DNA of 12,327 bases from an uncultured Thomasclavelia sp. (lineage in GTDB: Bacteria > Bacillota_I > Bacilli_A > Erysipelotrichales > Coprobacillaceae): contig CAJUOR010000056.1 of NCBI GenBank assembly GCA_910588165.1, positions 1-12,327 of the forward strand. The letters run 5' to 3'. The notes beneath the pieces are model-generated. The model worked only from the letters and a program-made list of their open reading frames with translations, was not told the DNA's origin and ran no database searches. Positions 7,153 to 12,327 of the stretch are shown one piece after another; the first letter of the stretch is position 1, and each line of letters starts with the position of its first letter. A program made the position numbers and the translations under genes.

Positions 7153-8067
7153 GTGAAGGAAAAGTTTAAAAAAATAGATTTGAAAACAAGAATTTTAGGC
7201 TTATTAGCTTGCTTTTATGTCGTTATTCTTATCTCTTTTCAACAGGTAGAGGCCGTTCAAGAATTGAAGGATTATGAGCCGGCTATAAGTATAGAGTTGA
7301 AAGACGGTAAGAAAAAAGCTGTGAAATATTTGGTTAAAAGTACATCATTAGAAAATGTACTAAACGATCTTAATATAAAATTGGGCGAAGAAGATTCTAT
7401 CAATTTGAAAATGGACACAGAAATAGAAGAAGGTGCGAAAATCAACATTACTCGTGTTACATATGAAGAAGAGCGAGTTAAAGAAAAGATTGCATATGAG
7501 ATTGAATATGTTGATAGTACCGATCCTAATTTGTTTGGAACAAGAGTTAAGTCAGAAGGGCAAGAAGGGATTAAGGAAGTTATTTATAAAAAACGTTTAA
7601 TCAATGGCAAAGAGGTTAAGCGAGAGAAAATCGGTTCAGAAGTCACGAAAGAACCTGTTGCCGCAGTAGTGGAAAGAGGAACAGTAGGAACAGGTGTAAC
7701 TTTCACCGGTCGTTTAACTCGTTATGGAGCAGATTGTGTTGGCTGTGGAAACCGAACAGCTGCGGGATTATATGTAACAACAAACGGTGTTGAGAATTCC
7801 GGTAAAGTAACAATGTCCTATAATGGTGGTGAGTATTATGTTTTGGCAGCAGATGGCTCAATTCCATTTGGTTCTATTCTAAAAGTATCTAATCACGGCT
7901 TTAGTATTCCCGATCCGTTCTATGGGATTGTGTTAGATCGTGGTGGGGCTATTACAGGCACCAATGTCGATGTTTTCTGTGGTGGAGAGAGCGCCAGCTT
8001 CTTCTCCGGTGGAACAAGTTATAGTACGCAATTTGAAATTGTTGCCCTTGGAAATGGTAGTTGGTAG
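7153..8067 (+). CDS. YabE-like cell-wall protein: DUF348, G5 and C-terminal 3D/DPBB domain
   Basis: This is a 304-residue exported protein. Residues 13-31 (ILGLLACFYVVILISF core) form a signal peptide or membrane anchor. Residues about 38-97 look like the DUF348 ubiquitin-like domain and 98-176 like a G5 domain (RVTYEEERVKEKIAYEIEYV to the EVTKEPVAAVVERGT end). The last 125 residues form a double-psi beta-barrel-type domain ending with DRGGAITGTNVDVF (Asp262, Asp273), the 3D-domain pattern of Rpf-like/YabE lytic enzymes, probably a peptidoglycan transglycosylase. Unusual are three cysteines, Cys195 and Cys198 in a CxxC and Cys276 just after the aspartate motif, which could form a disulfide or metal site. 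It starts at GTG with AAAGGG (7139-7144) inside the end of tatD, implying translational coupling. rnmV and ksgA, which usually follow, are absent. Confidence 0.82.
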   Translation: MKEKFKKIDLKTRILGLLACFYVVILISFQQVEAVQELKDYEPAISIELKDGKKKAVKYLVKSTSLENVLNDLNIKLGEEDSINLKMDTEIEEGAKINITRVTYEEERVKEKIAYEIEYVDSTDPNLFGTRVKSEGQEGIKEVIYKKRLINGKEVKREKIGSEVTKEPVAAVVERGTVGTGVTFTGRLTRYGADCVGCGNRTAAGLYVTTNGVENSGKVTMSYNGGEYYVLAADGSIPFGSILKVSNHGFSIPDPFYGIVLDRGGAITGTNVDVFCGGESASFFSGGTSYSTQFEIVALGNGSW

Positions 8068-8080
8068 AATAAACTGAATT

Positions 8081-8111
8081 AAAAAGACGTTATGTTGATA
8101 ACGTCTTTTTT
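8081..8111. terminator. Bidirectional intrinsic terminator between convergent genes
   Basis: AAAAAGACGTTAT (8081-8093), loop GTTG (8094-8097), ATAACGTCTTTTT (8098-8110) is a perfect 13-base stem. It has six T on the + strand and five A upstream that give a T-run on the - strand. It serves the G5 gene on + and the lipoprotein gene on -. Confidence 0.92.
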
Positions 8112-8118
8112 CTGTTTA

Positions 8119-8769
8119 TTAATCTGCTTTTTTAATACTTTCGATGACCCAATTTCCATCTTCTTCGATTAAAGTGAAGACAGCTTTAACATCAGCATAA
8201 CCGTTTTGTGTAATACGGCTTAAGAAAAAATCGTAGAAATCAGCTGCAAACATATCCATGATGTGAAGCATCATTTGGTCTTCGTCATCAGCATAAGTTT
8301 CGATTATAGATAAAACTTCTTCAGGATGTTTAAGTCCTAATTGTTGACCGAAGGCTTCAAATTCATCTTCTTTAATAACATCTGTCATATTAGGTAAATC
8401 ATAGATTTCCATCTCAACATCAACGAGAACTTTATCTTTTTCCGTGGAGAAGTCTTTGATAGTATAGCTTCGAACCATTATTTCATATAATTCCTTGATG
8501 AAAATTTTTGTTTCTTTTTTCATATTTTCACCGCTGAACATAGGAATAAGACTTAATGTTTCAATGTCCGTTGCTGTTCGCATAATTTCAAAGTCATCTG
8601 TAACAAAACGTGTACACGCATTTTTCATACCTTCTACATCATATTCTTTGATATCGGTGAAAAATTCTTTGATAACCGCTTCTTGCTTTTCGTAAGATTC
8701 CTTGCTGCCACAAGCAACCAAGGTTGTAGCCATCAGCACTGCCAAGAACACCTTAAAAAACTTTTTCAT
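8119..8769 (-). CDS. Small secreted lipoprotein, NTF2-like fold likely, function unknown
   Basis: This is a 216-residue protein and the only minus-strand gene in the window. It has a lipoprotein signal: MKK, a hydrophobic core at residues 4-16, and lipobox LVAC with Cys20 as the predicted lipidated residue, so it should be anchored to the outer face of the membrane. The mature part is acidic. It begins with a helix (YEKQEAVIKEFFTDIKEYDVEGMKNACTRFV) and ends with FTLIEEDGNWVIESIKKAD, the helix-then-sheet plan and W-x-I ending of NTF2-like/DUF4878-type extracytoplasmic domains. That fold call is by pattern only. No catalytic residues can be named. The start follows AAAGGAG at good spacing on the minus strand. 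It ends at a bidirectional terminator and is divergent from the lysis cassette. Confidence 0.85.
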   Translation of the reverse strand: MKKFFKVFLAVLMATTLVACGSKESYEKQEAVIKEFFTDIKEYDVEGMKNACTRFVTDDFEIMRTATDIETLSLIPMFSGENMKKETKIFIKELYEIMVRSYTIKDFSTEKDKVLVDVEMEIYDLPNMTDVIKEDEFEAFGQQLGLKHPEEVLSIIETYADDEDQMMLHIMDMFAADFYDFFLSRITQNGYADVKAVFTLIEEDGNWVIESIKKAD

Positions 8770-8800
8770 TTTACCGCTCCTTTGTCATTATATTCTATTA

Positions 8801-8828
8801 CTTATATCATAGCATAATTAAACTGCAA
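8801..8828 (-). promoter_or_regulatory. Candidate promoter of the lipoprotein gene
   Basis: On the minus strand TTGCAG (8828-8823) and TATAAG (8806-8801) are 16 bases apart. A partly overlapping extended -10, TGCTATGAT (8814-8806), is an alternative. I cannot decide between them. Confidence 0.35.
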
Positions 8829-8849
8829 ATGCATTATGATTAAGTAGAA

Positions 8850-8902
8850 ATATGTGAAATATCCCCGTCATTTGTCAATACTTCTTGTTTTTTTTCACAT
8901 AT
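8850..8902. promoter_or_regulatory. Long-spaced inverted repeat between divergent lipoprotein and holin genes
   Basis: ATATGTGAAA (8850-8859) recurs inverted as TTTCACATAT (8893-8902), perfect 10-base arms 33 bases apart. The right arm overlaps the best -10-like hexamer ahead of the holin gene, TATATT (8900-8905), for which I find no good -35. It could be paired half-sites for a regulator controlling both divergent units, or an RNA hairpin. Confidence 0.35.
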
Positions 8903-8927
8903 ATTAAGATAAGAAAGGAGGAAAAGT

Positions 8928-9350
8928 ATGAAAGAAATAGGCGTATTAGTGCCATATAGTCCTATTTTAAAAATTGTTCTTGTAACTATGGTAGCTGATA
9001 TTGTATTTGATGTTTTAAGAGCCTTTAAAGAGGGGAAAATGAATTCATCACTAGGGGTTACAGGTTTAATTAGAAAAGTAGGCATGATTATGTCAATGAT
9101 ATTTTTATGTGTTGTAGATAAAATTGTTCAGTTTAATTTGATTGGTTTTTTACCACAAGATTGGCTAGAGATTGTCGGTATAGGCTATATCGGTTTGGCG
9201 GAATTCTTTGGCATTGTGTTTATTCTTTATGAGGCAGTAAGCATTCTAAAAAATATGGTACTCATAGGAGTGCCTATTCCTAGAATTATCAGAGATAAGA
9301 TAGAAAAGTTTCTTTATACAATGACCGATGAAATGCCAAAAGATGATTAG
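8928..9350 (+). CDS. Holin, phage_holin_4 (toxin secretion/phage lysis) family
   Basis: This 140-residue membrane protein has about three hydrophobic segments: residues 8-28, 48-68 and 80-108. The pattern D-x-x-x-D-V-x-R-A-x-K-E-G-K-x-x-S-S-x-G-x-x-G-L-x-R-K near residues 24-51 is the hallmark of the Phage_holin_4_1 family (PF05105), which includes TcdE-like proteins. These proteins open the membrane so that an endolysin or toxin can reach the wall. The tail (TMTDEMPKDD) is charged, as holin tails often are. The start ATG follows AAGGAGGAAA (8914-8923). The endolysin gene starts 15 bases after the stop, so the two are almost certainly one transcription unit. No other phage gene is visible near it. 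Confidence 0.88.
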   Translation: MKEIGVLVPYSPILKIVLVTMVADIVFDVLRAFKEGKMNSSLGVTGLIRKVGMIMSMIFLCVVDKIVQFNLIGFLPQDWLEIVGIGYIGLAEFFGIVFILYEAVSILKNMVLIGVPIPRIIRDKIEKFLYTMTDEMPKDD

Positions 9351-9365
9351 AAGGGGGAGTATGTG

Positions 9366-10313
9366 ATGATTTTCGGTTATGATTTAAGTTCTTATCAAGG
9401 AGCTGATTTTGATTTATCTATTTTAACGAAGAACCGTCCGGGTGTTCAACCGGGAAAGTTTGTGATTTTACGTGCAGGTTATGCCGGTTGGGGAAACCCT
9501 ATCAAATCTTATAAAGATACTCAATTTGAGAACTATTATGCCCAAGCGAAGAAGCTCGGGTTAGCCGTAGGTGCCTATTTCTATGCACCATGTTTAAATA
9601 ATGAGCAGGCTTTAGCTCAAGCCAAAGCCTTTGTTTCATTTATTAAAGGTAAAAAGTTTGAATTGCCTGTTTATATGGATGTGGAAGATACTAATAATGG
9701 GCAAGTTAATTTACCGGCTGAAACGATTACTTCAATGGTTAAGACGTTTTGTGACTATATGGAAAGTCAAGGTTATTTTGCCGGAGTATATTCAACTCAA
9801 AATATTTTGGAAACTAAAATTAAAACGAATGCCTATACTAAATGGGTGGCTAGTTGGGGGACCAATAGCGGTAATTTAGAATTTACTTTGCCACAATATC
9901 CATTGCATCAATTTACATCACGAAGCTATGTTGATGGTTATTATCTAGACAAAGATGTTTTGTATGATGTAGATTTATTAAAAACAATTAAAGATGGTGG
10001 TTTTAATGGCTTTAAAAGTGAGGGTAATAAAAAGACATTAGAGCAGTTAATCGGTGAGGTGATTAAAGGTCAATGGGGAGATGGACAAGATCGCTATAAT
10101 CGTTTAACAGCAGCCGGTTACGATTATCAAAAAGTTCAAGCCGGTGTTAATCAAAAGTTAGCATCTACGCAAAAGACTTATATTGTCAAATCTGGGGATA
10201 CGTTATCTGGTATTGCCCAAAAGTTTAATACCACTTACAGTCATTTAGCTAAGCTGAATCATTTAAGTAATCCTAATTTAATTTATCCGGGTCAGAAGCT
10301 CATTATTAAATAG
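9366..10313 (+). CDS. Endolysin: GH25 lysozyme with Cpl-7 and LysM wall-binding domains
   Basis: This 315-residue protein has three modules. Residues 1-205 are a GH25 muramidase with Asp6 (GYDLSSYQG), Asp105 and Glu107 (YMDVED) and Asp203 (YDVDLL), the expected acidic catalytic set. Residues about 224-266 are a Cpl-7/CW_7 wall-binding repeat (IGEVIKGQWGDGQDRYNRL, then AAGYDYQKVQAGVN). Residues 272-315 are a LysM domain (YIVKSGDTLSGIAQKF to LIYPGQKLIIK). There is no signal peptide, as expected for an endolysin that depends on the holin. The open frame can begin at GTG 9363, but ATG 9366 has better spacing from AAGGGGGAG (9351-9359). The two different wall-binding modules in tandem are less common than repeats of one kind. 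Confidence 0.95.
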   Translation: MIFGYDLSSYQGADFDLSILTKNRPGVQPGKFVILRAGYAGWGNPIKSYKDTQFENYYAQAKKLGLAVGAYFYAPCLNNEQALAQAKAFVSFIKGKKFELPVYMDVEDTNNGQVNLPAETITSMVKTFCDYMESQGYFAGVYSTQNILETKIKTNAYTKWVASWGTNSGNLEFTLPQYPLHQFTSRSYVDGYYLDKDVLYDVDLLKTIKDGGFNGFKSEGNKKTLEQLIGEVIKGQWGDGQDRYNRLTAAGYDYQKVQAGVNQKLASTQKTYIVKSGDTLSGIAQKFNTTYSHLAKLNHLSNPNLIYPGQKLIIK

Positions 10314-10322
10314 AATTTTCTC

Positions 10323-10351
10323 TTATTTTCTTTTGTATGTCATGATACAAT
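10323..10351 (+). promoter_or_regulatory. Extended -10 promoter of the nitroreductase gene
   Basis: TGATACAAT (10343-10351) is an extended -10, with a weak -35-like TTATTT (10323-10328) 17 bases upstream. An inverted repeat TTGTAT (10333-10338) / ATACAA (10345-10350) covers the -10. The ribosome binding site AAAGGAGG (10358-10365) follows directly. I see no terminator after the lysin gene, so readthrough from the lysis cassette is possible. Confidence 0.45.
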
Positions 10352-10373
10352 AAAGAAAAAGGAGGCAATTTTT

Positions 10374-10874
10374 ATGAATAGTATTTTTGAAAGATGCAGC
10401 ATTAGAAAATATCAGAATAAAGCTATTGAAAAGGAAAATATTGAACTGATTTTGAAGGCAGCCTTTTGTGCACCTTCAGCTAGAAATGCTCAGCCTTGGG
10501 AATTTATTGTGATTGAAGATAAGTCGACATTACAAACATTAAGCACTTTTACACCTTATGCGAAACCACTTCAAAATGCCGCTTTAGGAGTGGTGGTATG
10601 TGCTAACCTCAACAGAAATCCTATGATTGATTTTTGTGAGCAGGATTTAGCAGCTGCTACGCAAAATATGTTGTTGCAGGCACAGACACTTGGTATAGGC
10701 AGTGTTTGGATTGGCGTTTATCCAATGGAAGAAAGAGTGGCTATGTTAAAAGAGCATTTTAAACTACCTGAACAGATTGTGCCATTGTGGATGATAGCTT
10801 TCGGTTATCCTGATGAGAAGGCAAATATTAAAAATAAATTTCAAGAATCCTATATTCACTATGAAAAGTGGTAG
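10374..10874 (+). CDS. Compact nitroreductase-family FMN oxidoreductase
   Basis: This is a 166-residue single-domain protein at the short end of the nitroreductase family. It should bind FMN, work as a dimer in the cytoplasm and use NAD(P)H, but the physiological substrate cannot be read from sequence. Family features include the start motif FERCSIRKYQNKAIEKENIELILKAAFCAPSARNAQPWEFIVIED, where Arg7, Ser9 and Arg11 and the Pro-Ser-x-x-N-x-Q-P-W loop contact FMN. There is also the helix DLAAATQNMLLQAQTLGIGSVWIG, and a C-terminal GYPDEK. Short clostridial-type nitroreductases of this kind lack the usual helical insertion. A strong AAAGGAGG precedes the ATG. It has its own extended -10 promoter, and the next gene also has its own. 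Confidence 0.92.
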   Translation: MNSIFERCSIRKYQNKAIEKENIELILKAAFCAPSARNAQPWEFIVIEDKSTLQTLSTFTPYAKPLQNAALGVVVCANLNRNPMIDFCEQDLAAATQNMLLQAQTLGIGSVWIGVYPMEERVAMLKEHFKLPEQIVPLWMIAFGYPDEKANIKNKFQESYIHYEKW

Positions 10875-10892
10875 AAACGTTTAAGAAAAACG

Positions 10893-10901
10893 TGTTATAA
10901 T
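10893..10901 (+). promoter_or_regulatory. Extended -10 promoter of the coiled-coil/OB gene
   Basis: TGTTATAAT (10893-10901) is a perfect extended -10. No recognisable -35 lies 16-18 bases upstream. The leader would be only about 18 bases, carrying AAAGGAGTG (10912-10920). Confidence 0.5.
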
Positions 10902-10925
10902 CATAGCCAATAAAGGAGTGATGGT

Positions 10926-12281
10926 ATGGACAAATTTGAACAAATTAAGCAAGCTGTACAGTCTTATGTCAAAAAATATGATCGTCGGCTGTTGCTTTTA
11001 ACGATAAGTCTAGCCATTGCTCTTTTTGCTTGGGGACTGTATTGTATGACTAGCGATAAAAATTGGCAGGCAGATGAAGTGGTAACGGCATTACTAGAGC
11101 TCCACCCTGATTTAACAGTTGTCAAAATAGATGAAACAGAAAGTCAGGATTTGGCACTCGACCCGATTTTATCGAAGGCTTATTTTAAAGATCGAGTTTT
11201 GCAGTTAGATGAAAATGAGTTTGCCGGGTGTGTTGAAGTCTATGCTAATCATCAAGAAGCCTTGTTACGCAAACAATATTTAGAAGCCTTAGGCAATGAG
11301 AAAATAGCTTTAGTGAATGAAGATAATTTTGGGAAAGGTCTCGCCCAAGCGTTTGAAAAGCAGAAAGAGCATCTTTATGCCAATGGCAATGTTTTATTGC
11401 GTTTAAACGGCAAGTATTCTATCTATCAGGCAAATCAGCTTATTGATGAAACAAGTGGTATTCTCAAACAAAAGGAACAAAAAGAAAAGGCTGTGCCTGA
11501 TCATCAAGAGATTGCCAGGCGAAAAGAAATGAATTTAAAACGGGCAAAAGAAGATGCCCTAAAGGCCAAAGCTGATTTAGAGAAAAAGATTGATGAGAAT
11601 TTACAGAAATGGAGAAAAGAAGCTGAAACAGCGGATATCTATGGTTTAGTGGCTTTATTGGATAAGGTTGAGAGTTATCGGCATATTTCATCGGTTCAAA
11701 TGAATGTGAAGGAGCTTCGTGATTTTATTCAAACACAAATTGATCATATTTCCTTGGAAATAGATGAAGCTTTAGATGAATTGGAAAATAGTTTGGATCA
11801 ACAAAAATTAGATCAGATAAAAACACAAGTTGAAGGACTAACCCATGAAATTTTTGAGGAACATCAAAAAGATTGGCATCAGCGAATCGAGGAAGTGCAA
11901 TGGAAAATTGATAACCAAACAATGACAGATTATAAAGCGTTATGTCAAACTTATGATTATGATGAATTATTAAATTATCCTGAGCAATACCAAGAGGCAT
12001 TTGTCTATTATCGAGGTAAGGTTTCTTCTATCATCCATACTATAGAGGGACAAAAGTTACAAATAGAAATCACACCTGTGTCATTATTCTCATTTTCGTT
12101 TTATTGGGAAGATTCGATAGAGGTAACTTTAGACCAAACAAGCGGTGGCATAAGTGAAGAGGGCAGTATTGTTCATGTATGGGGTCAAATCACGGGGATA
12201 ACAGATGTGCCTACTTGGTTTGGACAAACGAAAAAAATGCCTAAAATGCGTGCTAAATATATTGAAATTGAAACACAGTAA
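10926..12281 (+). CDS. Membrane-anchored extracytoplasmic protein with coiled coil and C-terminal OB-like domain, function unknown
   Basis: This is a 451-residue protein. A short basic N-terminus is followed by one membrane segment (residues 20-41, LLLLTISLAIALFAWGLY core), so most of the chain should lie outside the cell. Residues about 50-175 form a mixed alpha/beta domain (DPILSKAYFKDRVLQLDENEFAGCVEVYANHQEALLRKQYLEAL and NVLLRLNGKYSIYQANQLIDE). Residues about 178-330 are charged and coiled-coil-like. Residues about 360-451 (FVYYRGKVSSIIHTIEGQKLQIEI to PKMRAKYIEIETQ) match the OB-like wall/membrane domain found at the C-terminus of many Bacillota surface proteins. I do not recognise a named family and assign no function. 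ATG 10926 is 7 bases from AGGAG; ATG 10921 is out of frame and too close. It is the last gene of the window and has a strong terminator. Confidence 0.85.
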   Translation: MDKFEQIKQAVQSYVKKYDRRLLLLTISLAIALFAWGLYCMTSDKNWQADEVVTALLELHPDLTVVKIDETESQDLALDPILSKAYFKDRVLQLDENEFAGCVEVYANHQEALLRKQYLEALGNEKIALVNEDNFGKGLAQAFEKQKEHLYANGNVLLRLNGKYSIYQANQLIDETSGILKQKEQKEKAVPDHQEIARRKEMNLKRAKEDALKAKADLEKKIDENLQKWRKEAETADIYGLVALLDKVESYRHISSVQMNVKELRDFIQTQIDHISLEIDEALDELENSLDQQKLDQIKTQVEGLTHEIFEEHQKDWHQRIEEVQWKIDNQTMTDYKALCQTYDYDELLNYPEQYQEAFVYYRGKVSSIIHTIEGQKLQIEITPVSLFSFSFYWEDSIEVTLDQTSGGISEEGSIVHVWGQITGITDVPTWFGQTKKMPKMRAKYIEIETQ

Positions 12282-12282
12282 A

Positions 12283-12320
12283 CGCCTATCTTTATTAGAT
12301 AGGCGCTCTTTTGTTTTTTT
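12283..12320 (+). terminator. Strong intrinsic terminator
   Basis: CGCCTATCT (12283-12291), loop TTATT, AGATAGGCG (12297-12305) is a perfect 9-base stem. A T-rich tail follows (TTTTGTTTTTTT, 12309-12320), two bases after the stop codon of the OB-domain gene. Confidence 0.95.
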
Positions 12321-12327
12321 CCACAAA

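Noticed and set aside
8840..9085. Minus-strand open frame of 81 codons overlapping the holin start
   Set aside because: It is antisense to a clear holin gene, has no good ribosome site and no recognisable protein features.
10873..10884. AAACGTTT palindrome considered as a catabolite-repression (cre) site
   Set aside because: It fits only part of the cre consensus and precedes a non-sugar gene.
10921..11005. Alternative ATG at 10921 before the OB gene
   Set aside because: It is out of frame, only two bases from AGGAG, and stops after about 26 codons.
11464..12326. Three minus-strand open frames antisense to the coiled-coil/OB gene
   Set aside because: They mirror the codon pattern of the real gene, lack ribosome sites, and the last crosses the terminator.
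1..12327. CRISPR arrays, insertion sequences, tRNA genes
   Set aside because: I found no repeat-spacer pattern, transposase or tRNA-like cloverleaf sequence.

Overview
The window looks like chromosomal DNA from a low-GC Gram-positive bacterium (Bacillota). AT-rich spacers, strong AGGAG-type ribosome binding sites, TTGACA/TATAAT-type promoters, a tatD-yabE-like pair and YitT, MepA and GH25 proteins all point that way. The genes use the standard code, with TGA as a stop. My best guess from gene style is an Erysipelotrichales- or Clostridia-like host, but the family cannot be fixed from sequence alone. All genes except one lie on the + strand, and no part is longer than about 250 bp without a gene.

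Layout. 1-57: probable 3' end of the small SRP RNA with its U-tract terminator. 177-3645: an alpha-galactoside module, made of an MFS sugar symporter and a full-length GH36 alpha-galactosidase. Each has its own promoter, with an inverted repeat over the -10 box. 3838-4701: a YitT/DUF2179 membrane protein, whose real start lies inside a longer open frame. 4704-6128: a MepA-like MATE efflux pump behind a leader that matches a guanidine-IV (mepA motif) riboswitch with an expression-platform terminator. 6379-8067: tatD and a GTG-started G5/DPBB cell-wall protein, translationally coupled, ending in a bidirectional terminator. 8119-8769 (- strand): a small secreted lipoprotein. 8928-10313: a two-gene lysis cassette (holin and GH25-Cpl7-LysM endolysin) with no other phage genes. 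10374-12281: a compact nitroreductase, then a membrane-anchored coiled-coil/OB-fold protein of unknown function ending in a textbook terminator.

How it fits together. The first two proteins probably import and hydrolyse melibiose- or raffinose-type sugars. The MATE pump is probably switched on when free guanidine accumulates and exports it. TatD with the YabE-like protein is a conserved Bacillota pairing, here without the usual rnmV-ksgA continuation. The lysis pair could be a prophage relic or a domesticated release/autolysis system. Several genes share a layout in which the -10 hexamer lies about 25-32 bases before the start codon, leaving leaders barely long enough for the ribosome binding site. 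The pump gene, with a structured leader of about 100 bases, is the clear exception and the most informative regulatory region here.
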